NCBI RefSeq assembly: GCF_019649055.1
Contig: NW_026570235.1
Coordinates: 620,001 to 684,000 of the forward strand
Reading direction: 5' to 3'
DNA: 64,000 bases
Source of the DNA: Paramacrobiotus metropolitanus
Lineage: Eukaryota > Tardigrada > Eutardigrada > Parachela > Macrobiotidae
The notes under the pieces are model-generated. The model saw only the letters and a list, made by a program, of their open reading frames with translations. It searched no databases and had not been told where the DNA came from. Below, piece by piece: positions 52,663 to 63,229 of this stretch. The translations under genes were made by a program, and so were the position numbers. Within the stretch, counting starts at the first letter, position 1. Each line of letters opens with the position of its first letter.

Positions 52663-54437
52663 GATATTGTTAATCGTTCAGATCCACGGCTTCCTATAAA
52701 ACTTGAAAAAATATTACTAAGAACGCGGTGAAAAATGTACGGTAATAGCACAAATCTTTTGTTGAAATGCCAAAACTGGCAACTGCACAAACCTATTTCC
52801 TGACAAAATTGGTTGTATTTGGGAAGCTTGTGCCCGCCACCTAGTGGCAATCGCCAATCATTAATACTCGTATACTTAATATACAAGTACAGTAAATTCC
52901 TCTATAAGTTGCACCTACTCTAGCCTCTAGGCACCTAGTGTATCTGTACATTGTACAACACATAATTTTAAATTAATAGAATACTTGATACAAATATGAA
53001 TACTTAGTTACTTACTTATCAATGTTATCATTAATTCCTTACAACAATTTGCATTCACTATTCTGGGTGAAATGGAATGTAGCACCCCATGCCACCAACC
53101 AGCCGGAAGTGGGGCTTGACGTATTCAGATCAGGTAATGGAGTATGTTACAAATTTAAAAAAAAACTACTTATCGTTAATGCCTGCATTCACTTGACAAA
53201 TTTTCTTAAAATCTTCAGTTACGTACGTTTGTACGTTTGTCCGTACGGCATTCTACAAGATCTTTGCAGTATTTCTTTTGTCGAATTATATTGTGCCCAT
53301 TATCATTAAGGGACGGAAATCTCGCAATAATTTATTTTGCCGCCTGTAAATGAAAGTTCATGAATGGTAACGAGCACGTGGAACGTTGGGCATATTTTTC
53401 AAATTTGTACAGTAAGCAGAAACTTTTAGAAACTTACGATACACCAGATTGTACTTATGAGCCAGAGTGTTACGGTTAAAGTACGGTAAAGTACTTAGTT
53501 TATGAATGATCGCCGTATCATTTTTGTTATTAGTATCTGTAATCCCTCAAATGTTGCCGGAGTTCTGACAGATCGCATGCTTTGTTGAATTACCGTTTTT
53601 CCAAAAAATTTCCAGGTAACTACAATGTAGACTTTTACATTGTCTACTTTTACATTAAGTGCAATCAAAGAAGAGCACAAGGATCGAACGCGAAGCGCCA
53701 TCAAAGTTGCAGTAGCGGCTTAGCGCAAGGAACAACTGGCCATCGCTCAAAACACGTGATAAGGAAACGCCATGTTTTGCTCCCAACGTTTCAGTTTTCT
53801 CATTTCTTCCATGAATGTGGCTGTCCCGATATTCTGATGCATAGAATCTTTCAGTCAGTTACTGTAAAACATTCGACGTGTGTCTTATTTTCTGTTTAGT
53901 TCTTCTTTAATACAACATTTAAATCCCAAGTCGGCTTTTAATATAATATTTTCGTCTATCTTCCGCGCTAACATTTTGCGCGGCCTAGCGTATAGATGTT
54001 TTTGTTTCAAAACTGCAGTCACCCGGTGGGTGCAAGTAGTGCATTTATTTTCGAAGCATAAAGCCACAATACTTAAGTAATGTCTTTTCGATTTCGAAGT
54101 ATCGTAAGTATCGACGGTACTACGTACTGCGGCAAAGCCGGTTTTTAAGACATCACTGCTATCAGACAAGTTAGTGTCTATACTTCGTAGTAGTGTATCC
54201 CGCTGCATAGTGACGTCGTCGTCGTATGTAAAAGTGGGATAATACGGATGCCGGTATCGGACCGCCATGCAGCAAATGCATGGAATGATGGAATATTGTA
54301 CCTTCGGTCCCACATAACATACAGTACCATCGCACAGCGTAGCTGCTGTGGACTTATAGTGCGGCAGTTTTAGTCTTCAAGTTCAAGGTCGATCGGCAAG
54401 TTATATAACCAGCTGGAAAGGTTAGCCTTAAAATACA
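52663..54437. other. LONRF upstream region and following gap
   Basis: About 1.8 kb, AT-rich. A 142-codon minus-strand frame at 53885-54313 is the longest, but it shows no recognisable domain or splice support. Repeats of GTACGTTTGT/ACGTACG occur near 53220. No confident gene. Confidence 0.35.
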
Positions 54438-55085
54438 GTGTACAGATCGATTTGCAGCGTACAAAGCTTATGTTTGTTTTGCTTGCTAGCATTTTGTACT
54501 GTTGGGCCGTCGTACACACTGGAAAAGAACCTCAACCAATCCCAAATCGTTTTGTACAATACATTTGGTTATGTAATCAAAATCGTCTGCAGTCTCGGCC
54601 GCCTTCGCGGCAGAGTACGGAGCGGAAGTGTTCTTATTCGTGGTGGGCAAATGCATGTACGTTGTGCCTAGGTTTTATCTAGCTAGATATCATTATTATT
54701 GCTACTATCGGCCAACTATCTGGAAACCAGTCTGGTTTGTTTCTGGTTCTGGCAGGGACCACCCCAGCTGACATTTGCAACGCATCGCATTTGCAAAAGA
54801 ACATCCGATCGCGAGCTCTGCAAAGATAACATATTAAGCACAACATCTACCATCTGCTCTTTATATCAAGAAGTGCTTAATTGTTCTTCGCCGTCCCTTT
54901 ACAATTCCACCTTATCGGGCTTAATGCGCTTGCCATTATCGATATCTATCCCAGAAGATTATTCCCGGAGCTCGGCATCCATGACCAATGTCGCTGTTGT
55001 TGCAAATGTAATTATTCAGAGCTGTTACTATATATTTTACAATACTTCCTGTTTGTATTTGTGGACTCTTTATTATTGGTAATAA
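54438..55085 (+). CDS. Unrecognised candidate gene, possibly secreted or membrane protein
   Basis: Two open blocks look exonic. The first, about 54438-54658, reads a hydrophobic leader (LCLFCLLAFCTVGPSYT) followed by a soluble stretch and can end at CAT before gtacgt. The second starts after the acceptor at 54755 and runs in phase 0 to TAA at 55080-55082. It is rich in cysteines (ICKRTSDRELC, TICSLYQEVLNC) with several N-glycosylation sequons and a hydrophobic C-terminus. The start codon must lie in an upstream exon that I could not place. An overlapping +1 frame (to 55258) has a membrane-helix-like segment, so the true frame is open to doubt. Family not recognised. Confidence 0.25.
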
Positions 55086-55719
55086 AAAATTTGCACCTCT
55101 TTATGTCTTTGTCCGGCGTTGTGTTATCAGACGTCGATTTCAAAATAGATAAGCATTTTCGCCGATATCTTTTGGAAGTTCAATCCCTTAAACTGCCTTT
55201 GGCCGCACTTTGTGCTGTAATTGTAATACCCATTTTGCACGGTAGATATGCTAGGTAAGATTTTCTTCGTATACGCTGTCCTGTAAAAAATTATTCTCAG
55301 ATTTTGTGAATTAGTTTTTAAGTAAAATTCTTTATTGGTAGCTCTTTTACCCCTGCGAATCCGTTATTCAAACCTTAGATTGTGGGCAAATTTAATTTAC
55401 TTCAGATCTTTATTATGCTCAACGTACCTAGGTTTCTTTTCTTTCTTCGAACAAATAAATTAAGAATAAGTAAGCATGTTAGACCTGCATGTGCATATGA
55501 TTTATACTGTTGCAACATTCTTAATATTATGTATGTATTTTGCTACGATAATTGCGTTGTTCGAAACTTCTAATCACTAGTTAAGAAAGAAAAAGAATTT
55601 TGAAACATCGGCCCGTAAGCCGGCAGTTGAGAAAATATTGTAGTGAATTACAGTACCTTACAGTCACAAATATTATTATCAATAATTATTAATGAAATTC
55701 TAGCGATTCATTAACTGAT

Positions 55720-56263
55720 CTAATTCTGCCTATACACAAAATTAGACTTTTTGGTATGCCGCAGCAGGTTTACATCTGACTTTGCTTTCAACTGTGCTAT
55801 AGCACCTGTTTCGTGTTCCTTTGGGGCGTTGATATCTGTAATATCGTACCATTTGTTTGGCGAAAGGCTGTTTAACATATCTGCAGGTGCTGTAACGTGT
55901 ATTCCTGTATTGCAGAAACCGGCCAGCATAAATACGGTGCATCGTATCAGTCATATGCATGTACAGTATCTGCACTTACCTGTGTTTGTGGTGCAGCGGT
56001 TCGCAGTGAGCATCGACGCTACCGGTGAAATTCACCGGAATGATCAGCATAACCGGAATTTTTCCGTAAAGCATATCCGTCGAGTGTATAATTACACCAA
56101 ACGTCTGACGGATTCTTATCACTCGAATCAGCAGACGCTCAGGCCTTCCAGATGCTTCTTTAGCGATTAACACGGACACGGACGGCTTATATTTTTCTGT
56201 ATTAACTTCCGTGTGTATGGAATAACTGCCACTCCTTTGCACAGCTGCCCTTCCTGTCTCCAT
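55720..56263 (-). CDS. Unrecognised candidate gene, divergent from ERR
   Basis: Exon 1, 55980-56263, starts at an ATG and ends in a strong donor (CACAG/gtaagtgc). Its translation has an alternating hydrophobic pattern, KPSVSVLIAKEASGRPERLL then TFGVIIHSTDMLYGKIPVML, suggestive of a beta-rich soluble fold. A second exon ending at 55720 can join at acceptor 55868 to give NKWYDITDINAPKEHETGAI and a basic end. An alternative acceptor at about 55898 gives a different, cysteine-rich frame. A plus-strand frame also covers part of this stretch. The total would be about 144 residues. Function unknown. Its 5' end lies 130 bp from the ERR start, so the two could share a promoter. Confidence 0.35.
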
Positions 56264-56392
56264 ACCTGCTCACCTGGCCTCGCGATTAATAACTACCAAA
56301 GGGGATTTTACGTGCATCTTGGCAAAATTGATTTCTGGTATTTTCCACATGCTAATTATGGACTGGCTGTATTAAAGCCGACATCCGCCAGT

Positions 56393-59364
56393 ATGTACAA
56401 GCCACGCCACTCCCACAGTCCACCGCGACCATCCACCATCCGCGTCAGTGGTCATCCCACGACAGTCCGCCATTCTCCATCGCCCGCGGAAGTGGTCCAC
56501 AGCACATCGGGTAATCTGCACGATCACGGTCTGGACATTGTGGATTCGGCGTCCTCCGTCAGCGTGCACGGCCAATCGGAGGAGTCCCATTCGGATCCGT
56601 ATGGACTGTCGGGCAGCGGGAGTTTGTTCCATGAACTGCGCTCTCGGTGGGAGAAACCGACAGCCAGTGCGACTGTGGTGCGCTATGGCGGCGGGGAGCA
56701 TTTGGAATCGGCCAGTGGGCATGCGGTGGATGAAGTGTTCGCGTCGCCCGCGGCTGGCGGCTCCAACGGGATGCAGCGGATGACGTCGACGGGATCCACT
56801 TCCAGTGCGCGGGATGACGGGAATGGAGTAGCCAGTCGCACGCGGGCCGGCACGCACAACAAACATCCAGCAGCGGCGTCCTGGTCGCGATCCGGAGTGC
56901 AGCCGAAGCTGATGCGCGGAGTGAGTGATGAGGATATGGAGGGACCAGGGAGTAGTGTGCAGGGCGAGGATGAAGGCAGTAACTCCAGTCTACAGGGAAG
57001 TTTTCATGGAGAGGAAGCTGGCTTTTCAGAAGAGGTCTCACGGAAGCGGAAGTGTCTTGTCTGCGACGATTCGGCTAGTGGCTACCATTACGGTGAGTTC
57101 ATAAGTAGATGGATAAATAAAAAGCAGCTTGTAGCTAACCGTGCTTTTTACCCTAAATTAATGGTGTGCAAGTATTGAAGTAATTGTGTGCAATATAAAT
57201 TTTAATTGAACGCACTTTCAGCACTAATATTCAATTATACCGGTGGCTGCCAGTCACATATACAGATGTGCTACTGTTGGATTATCATTAATTTTATCAG
57301 TCTGCACAGTCAGTTAGACTTTTCAAGTGTTGTGTGAACACAGTAATTTATGTCAGTGTGACATGTTGTTGTTTTGCAAATTAGACTGGCTTATAAATGT
57401 TAATTTAATTTTCAGCATCAAAAAAATTAAAAAAAAGTTTTTTGTTTTATTATTTGATCATTTTCCGTCATTAATTTTGTAATAATTCAGCTTGAAACGA
57501 TTTACGGTTGTATAATTTTCGATGCTCTCACGAAATTATTGTGGGCGCAGCTCACAATCAGAAGTAATTGTTTCCATCAAACAACTTTTAGTTACCTGCT
57601 ACTTACTGGCTACTGTGATGATCCTTTTTTACCATCGTTTCCAGTAGTAATTGCATAGAAAAACCTGTTTGGGTTGGAAGAACCTGTTCTGAAGCTTTCT
57701 GCGGGCTGTGTTTTTTACATTCAATGCTGCCGGTATGCTTACGTACCGCACGTCAGATGAATGTTGTCAGGTAGTAACGTGGAAAATGAGAACGTGATTT
57801 CCTGAACGTGATGCACAGATCAGACACCGTTTTAAAAGGAATTATATAATACGAGTAGCACTCTAATTTCGGTACTTATTTATTTTAAGCAAGCATTATG
57901 AGCATAATTACAGAAATCATTTAATATGCAACAGGCTTGAATGTATGTAGATCTGGTGTTTTAAAATCAAAACCTCGTGAAAAGGTATTTACGTATCACA
58001 AATTAGGAGTAGCGTTAACGCTTTTTACACTCTTTTTCTTTTTATTGGTTAATTTGAACTGACAGTAAACAAAATAACGATTCGCAGTTGCGGAAATCAA
58101 AATGATGAGGAAGTCTGAAAAACTATCATAATAAAGTAGTGATAAGGAATACTGTACTTATGCGGAGCTACGGTATGACCACTGCGATCATAACTATCGC
58201 GCACATTTTTATCTGCGGACTGCGTGCTAAATAACGGTCAGAAATACATGTAAGCCTAGGGTAGATTCGTTATGTAAGAGCTCCAGTATAAAGATGTATT
58301 TTCTAGGAAAGTTTTTTCATTAGTTGTATAAGCTGTATGCGATCCAGTGGACCCGTTGGTACGCTGTGCTGCATCGGTGACACTTGTTTATATTGTTATC
58401 TTTAGGTGTCAGTTCTTGCGAAGCATGTAAAGCATTCTTCAAAAGGACTATCCAGGGGAACATTGAATATGCCTGTCCTGCCAATAATGCCTGTGTTATT
58501 GACAAACGTCGTCGGAAAGCTTGTCAAGCCTGCCGGTATAAAAAATGTCTGGACGTGGGCATGCTAAAGGAGGGCGTCCGTTTGGACAGAGTTCGCGGTG
58601 GCCGGCAGAAGTACCGGCGCGCCGCAACTGGTGACCCCATCATTGTTCAGATCCCGCACGCCTCGGCTGTACGCAAGTCAACCACATCTCACGAAGTGAA
58701 CCAGTTGATCGCAGCATTGGTCTCCTGTGAACCAGAAAATATTCCTGCCAATATTACGGACCGTTTGGATACTCCGCTGAAAATACAGTCCGTATTGTGC
58801 GATTTAGCCGACCGCGATTTGGTTGGAATTATTGGGTGGGCCAAACAGATACCCGGCTTCCCGGACCTGCCGTTGAACGACCAAATGCACTTGCTACAGA
58901 CAACATGGTGCGAGATTCTAATGTTCAGTTTGTGCTTCAAATCCATTGATGCTCATCCACGGATTCTCATGTTTGCCGAAGATTTCCCGGTGGTTGACCA
59001 AATGTCCCGGGAGGCTGGATTTGAAGAAGTGCATACGCGGGCTTCGCGCCTTGTGGATGGACTGTCCGAATACCATGTGAAACGCGAAGAGTATGTATTA
59101 ATTAAATGCATTATTCTGTTGAACGGCGGATGTACACTGGAATGCGTGCAGGCTCGGAATGCGCTACGCGACACCATTGTCCAGTCACTCCACCAGTTCG
59201 TAAACGGCACAGCTCGTGCTAGTAGCCTACTACTTTTGCTGCCTCAGTTGCGTGTACTTGATGGGTTAGCCAAACAGTTTTGGTTTATGATTAAAAATGA
59301 GGGAAAGATCACGATGCACAAGTTATTTCTGGAGATGTTAGAGTCCGCACATCAGCTCGTGTGA
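56393..59364 (+). CDS. ERR: Estrogen-related receptor (NR3B nuclear receptor)
   Basis: Two exons, 56393-57092 and 58406-59364, joining in phase 1 inside the first zinc finger; 552 residues. ERR is an orphan nuclear receptor that binds extended half-sites and drives oxidative and glycolytic metabolism. Domains: a long, low-complexity A/B region (1-220, Ser/Gly/His-rich, GC-rich DNA); a two-zinc-finger DNA-binding domain from [14 protein letters not shown] through [40 protein letters not shown] and the ERR-specific [19 protein letters not shown]; and a ligand-binding domain about 330-552 with [20 protein letters not shown] and the AF-2 helix HKLFLEMLE. The P-box is EACKA. The ATG at 56393 is the first in frame; an open stretch continues upstream but has no other ATG. 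Confidence 0.96.
57093..58405 (+). other. Single large intron of ERR
   Basis: A 1.3-kb intron with a gtgagt donor and tttag acceptor splitting the first zinc finger between GYHYG and VSSCE. It is AT-rich, with no nested gene or recognisable element. Confidence 0.7.
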
Positions 59365-59773
59365 TGCCGTCGACCAATTGCGAAGCTCTGGATTGTTCTG
59401 ACAGCCCACGACCAAGTTGCCTATACGAAAAAAGCACAATCGAACCAGTACAGTTTCGACATTTTTTATGCGTTCTTTTGTTTTTTCGGTAGCGTCCAGA
59501 GGAGAATCCGAATTAGTTTATCCCGTTGGCCCGAATTTGAAACCTTTCCCTTGCTCTCCGTTATGTGGTATTTTGGCACTGCCGCGCTGTCGTTTTCAGT
59601 TACAATTGCCGTGGTCATAAGTTTCTTGTTGGTATTTTTATGCCAGATTGGTTTTTTTAATCTGGATAGCGATCTCATGGTTTTGTCGCTTAACACTTTC
59701 ATTCATAGTTTTATTTTGTTACCGCAGATGTTGCTTTTTTATTGTTCTAAAATCGATATTCAACCCGAATGCA

Positions 59774-59779
59774 AATAAA
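59774..59779 (+). terminator. Likely polyadenylation signal of ERR
   Basis: AATAAA about 410 bases after the ERR stop codon and before the convergent MED7 gene. Confidence 0.45.
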
Positions 59780-60048
59780 CCTGTCTTCGAAAAATCCCTA
59801 AAATTATATAATTTCTTTAATCTGGATTCGGAAGCTGCCAAATATCATCACCCCGTGCTGACAGATGACAAAGATGTTTGCATTTTCTATCGGAAAACCA
59901 AAATAATATTTTCTGAAGAATTAAAAACTACAGATATAAACGAAACATGGAAACGAAACGAGACAACGACAAACCGGTAAAACCATTTAAAAATTTTACA
60001 ATCGAAAAGCATGCACATCATTGCGGGAAACCATGCGAAACCAATAAT

Positions 60049-60157
60049 ACAAATGTGGGAAGAACATTGCTGGCGTATATAATACAATAACTCTATAAGT
60101 AATAACTCTAAAGGTTTAACTAAACTATTTACAAACTTACGAGCACTTAACAGTTAA
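60049..60157 (+). repeat. Direct repeat copy 1 (flanks MED7 downstream)
   Basis: This 109-bp stretch, beginning ACAAATGTGGGAAGAACATT and ending CACTTAACAGTTAA, recurs in the same orientation at 61537-61657. It lies between the ERR 3' end and the MED7 stop. Confidence 0.8.
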
Positions 60158-60221
60158 CCGCAAAACATTCCGAAACCATGAACAAAATGAAGCATTACAG
60201 TACTTTTAAAGTTCTTGTTGG

Positions 60222-61174
60222 TTATTGGTTTTTCCATACGAAGTCGAACAAAGCTTCATCGGATTCGGTTACGCATTCTTGCATTTCTTCTGAGTTTTCA
60301 TGGTCATTTTTCAATTCCGCAAGCCTGGCCTGTTGACTAGCTATTTCCCACTTGAGATTAGCGGCTAAAAGTTTCTGAGCTTGATCAGTTGTGCTAGTTC
60401 CCGAAAATCCAGCCACTTTTTCGGCAATCATTTCCACGTGTTTTCCCAAACGATCCGTTACTTCGTTTGTATGCCGCCTAAACACAAAAACAGTAATGAA
60501 TAACAGATTTAAAAACAATCACAACAATAAAGTCGAGGTACGGCCATCGGCCAACAACTCAGACCACCGAACAGTAAGCGCACCTTTGCACCTCCATCAT
60601 TGTGCGTCCGATTTCTCTAGCCTAAGGAAGTCAAACAGCATTACAACAATGGAACGGAAACGAAAAAATACAAGTTTACACGACACAACCTAATCCCCGT
60701 GCAGTAGAAAATATATCGTTAGTCAGAAAAACTTTTGTTTCCGAGCTTCAAAAAACGCGGATTTTTTCATGCTAACAAATGCAGAAATACCTGGTGCACT
60801 CTGTATTCATTAAGGAGATGTTGCATGTGGATGAAGAGTAAGGTGAGATCTTCTAATTTTTCGTTGCGCTTTGTAGAACGCGGACATTTGACCACAGTAT
60901 CAATGAGATCGAGAAACATCGCCAGTGCGGAATGGAGAACTTTTTTCAGTTCTTTCTTCCGATCGAAATGTTGAGGATAGAGTCGTTTAATGCCCAACGT
61001 CTCCAGCGGCCTCACAATATGATCATCATTCCACTGCGGCGAACCGAATGCATGAAACACTTCTCCCCGTGGAGGTAAAGGCGGAGGTCCGGGCACCGCA
61101 CCACGACTGATATTCTCATCGGTGTACTGATTATAATACACAGCAGGAGGGGTAGGAAAGGAATTAATCGACAT
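60222..61174 (-). CDS. MED7: Mediator complex subunit 7
   Basis: Three exons, 5' to 3': 60791-61174, 60584-60621 and 60222-60477, joining in phases 0 and 2 to give 225 residues (human 233). MED7 is a middle-module Mediator subunit that pairs with MED21 and MED31. Seen: proline-rich start SFPTPPAVYYNQYTDENI, PPPLPPRGEVFHAFG, HIVRPLETLGIKRLYPQHFD, KKELKKVLHSALAMFLDLID, EKLEDLTLLFIHMQHLLNEY then RVHQ, the tiny 38-bp exon encoding AREIGRTMMEVQR, and the C-terminal helix HVEMIAEKVAGFS with an acidic tail. The ATG at 61174 precedes the conserved proline-rich start. The gene is bracketed by two copies of a direct repeat. Confidence 0.95.
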
Positions 61175-62329
61175 TCTCCAGAAATCGTAATTCACCAGCT
61201 GGATATTCTTTAAAGTTCTTTTATCGACACATAGTGGTCAGAATTGAGAAAGCGTCCCGAATGCTGAAAAAAGAAAGTCAGAAATAAAATTCCGTAACCC
61301 ACAGTTTGACATCAGTACTCGGGCTACTGCTAGTGTGCTTGCTCGCTCAGAAACGTTTTTCGGCACTTGGAGATATTCACGACCAATGCAAAACCGATTT
61401 ACAGCAGTTTTATCAGGTGTGGAACAAGAACATAAGATTCGCCTTTACTTCGTCATCGCGAGCCGCGAGGAAAGGCACGAAATTAAAATTAGAAGCAAGT
61501 GTCAAGAGACTCAGGACTATAATTATTAGTAAGTACACAAATGTGGGAAGAACATTGCTGGCGTATATAATACAATAACTCTATAAGTACTTAATAACTC
61601 TAAAGGTTTAACTAACCTATTTACAAACTTACCGCTTACGAGCACTTAACAGTTAAAAGCAACGATTAGAAACTAAGAAAACATTCAAAAACTAACGTTG
61701 ACAGGTTCACAGAAGGCCGAGAATTACACATTTTGGCATTATTCTGCCGATTGTTCAGGAGAAAACGTCGTCAGTCAGCACAAAAATCGAATAGCGACTG
61801 GTGTACCAAGGTAATAAAGCCAAATAATCAAAACAGAAAACGCGAACGTATTAGTAATCGTAAGAAAAAAGTTTCAAAATTGTAATAACAAAAAATTTAT
61901 TAACTGTACTGTATACGTTTTGATTTCTGAATCCGTATCGCGTAGTATCGGTATTTTCACTTATAAACTAACGTGAAAATACCAACCTACCATTTGGACT
62001 CAGGTTTACGTGACTGGAACTTTTGCACTAAATAAAGCGTCGTAGTAACGCACGTATTATTAAACGACATATGCCAAAAAATTTATGATCTGAACTAGTT
62101 CCTTTTTAATTTTAATTTCAGAACGTTTAGTCGATTCTGGTTTTAAAGTTGTAAAAGTTCTTGGCTGTTCTAGTGTTCTTTTGGTGCTAATTCTTCTGGG
62201 TATCTTAACTTTTCTTGTTCCATTGCCTGGGGCCGCCGCAAGTCTATAAACATAAACGATATACGAATCCAGCTGGAAGCGCAATACTTGATACATTTTC
62301 GAGTTTCTCAAATCTCACTGTTTTCAAAA
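61175..62329. other. Shared upstream region of MED7 and DNAJC17
   Basis: About 1.15 kb between divergent genes. It contains the second copy of the direct repeat (61537-61657). An 83-codon minus-strand frame at 62060-62311, mostly in this interval, has a lysine/arginine-rich composition but no recognised domain, and it runs 5' of DNAJC17. Part of it may be an unannotated small gene or antisense transcript. Confidence 0.35.
61537..61657 (+). repeat. Direct repeat copy 2 (flanks MED7 upstream)
   Basis: Same sequence and orientation as 60049-60157, with two small insertions of 4 and 7 bases. The 7-base one looks like a local duplication (CTTACCGCTTACG against CTTACG). It lies about 360 bp upstream of the MED7 start. 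Confidence 0.8.
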
Positions 62330-63229
62330 ATGAGCCGGACAGAGGCACTGGACAAGGTTAAAGAAATGGATCTGTACTCTTTGCTAGGTATCGACGAAAA
62401 TTCCACAAAGGAGGCAGTATCCAAAGCGTATCGGAAAAAGGCCCTGCAGTTTCATCCGGATAAGAATCCAGACAATCCTAAAGCCGCGGAGATGTTTCAT
62501 CTTTTAACCCAAGCTCTTGAAATCCTTACGGACATCCCTGCCAAAGCTGCATATGATCGATTCTGGAAGGCCCGGAAGGCTGCCGAAGAGCGGAATGAGA
62601 AACTGGACAGTAAAAGACGCAAACTTATCGAAGATCTCAAGGCGCGGGAAAGTGGCACGACAGCCTCGCAGAAATCCGAAAGAGAGACATCCCTTTCTCA
62701 GTTAGAGCGGGAGATACAGCGACTCAGAAAGGAAGGCAGTAAATGGGTCGAAGCAGAGCAAGAACGTCTCCAGCAGGATTTGCGGAGACAACAAAGTGAA
62801 GCGACCCAGGCTTCCACACGTCTCGCTGAGCCTGGCTATGGTATCAAAATTCGATGGATTGTGCCATCATCGGACAAGACAAACGCCGGGATAACCGAGG
62901 ATTATTTGTTGGCACTCTTTAGTCAGTATGGAACTGTGAATCACGTTATCATCTCGCCGAAACGTTCGGGAAGTGCGATTGTGGAATTTCGAACGCACTC
63001 TGCAGCAGAGAGAGCGCTCAAGGAGGAAGGCGGCCGAATGTTTGATTTGAGTTGGGTACGGAAAGACGACCCGTCATCCCGGAATGATGCCGGCGCAAGT
63101 AGTCCCGATATTCCACATTCGCACTCGAAAACCCCTGCTAAACAAATGACACACGATGAGCTGGAGGCAATGGTTTTGAACAATATTAGAATGGCCACCA
63201 TCCAGAAGAGGAAACAGGCCGGCGTTTAG
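62330..63229 (+). CDS. DNAJC17: DnaJ homolog subfamily C member 17
   Basis: A single open exon of 299 residues (human 304). DNAJC17 is a nuclear J-domain protein with an RRM that acts with the spliceosome. Seen: J domain at about 8-75 (MDLYSLLGIDENSTKEAVSK, the HPD motif in FHPDKNPDNPKAAEMFHLLT, EILTDIPAKAAYDRF); a long charged coiled coil about 78-165 with LEREIQRLRKEGSKWVEAEQ; an RRM about 173-250 with YLLALFSQYGTVNHVIISPK and SAIVEFRTHSAAERAL; and a C-terminal ELEAMVLNNIRMATIQKRK segment found in the family. The ATG at 62330 matches the family N-terminus; upstream in-frame residues are probably UTR. No intron interrupts the coding region, unlike most neighbours. Confidence 0.95.
   Translation: MSRTEALDKVKEMDLYSLLGIDENSTKEAVSKAYRKKALQFHPDKNPDNPKAAEMFHLLTQALEILTDIPAKAAYDRFWKARKAAEERNEKLDSKRRKLIEDLKARESGTTASQKSERETSLSQLEREIQRLRKEGSKWVEAEQERLQQDLRRQQSEATQASTRLAEPGYGIKIRWIVPSSDKTNAGITEDYLLALFSQYGTVNHVIISPKRSGSAIVEFRTHSAAERALKEEGGRMFDLSWVRKDDPSSRNDAGASSPDIPHSHSKTPAKQMTHDELEAMVLNNIRMATIQKRKQAGV

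Larger units (their letters stand above)
59365..60221. other. 3' regions of ERR and MED7, with poly(A) signal and repeat copy
   Basis: The two genes converge here. AATAAA at 59774-59779 is a likely ERR poly(A) signal about 410 bases after its stop. The left copy of a ~110-bp direct repeat lies at 60049-60157. The open frames here are incidental. Confidence 0.5.

Noticed and set aside
53885-54313. 142-codon minus-strand frame
   Set aside because: No recognised domain, no plausible splice partners, and composition like the surrounding intergenic DNA. Not enough to call a gene.
61306-61578. Plus-strand frame with a signal-peptide-like start upstream of MED7
   Set aside because: It has no ATG, runs into the direct repeat, and lies in the divergent promoter region of MED7 and DNAJC17.
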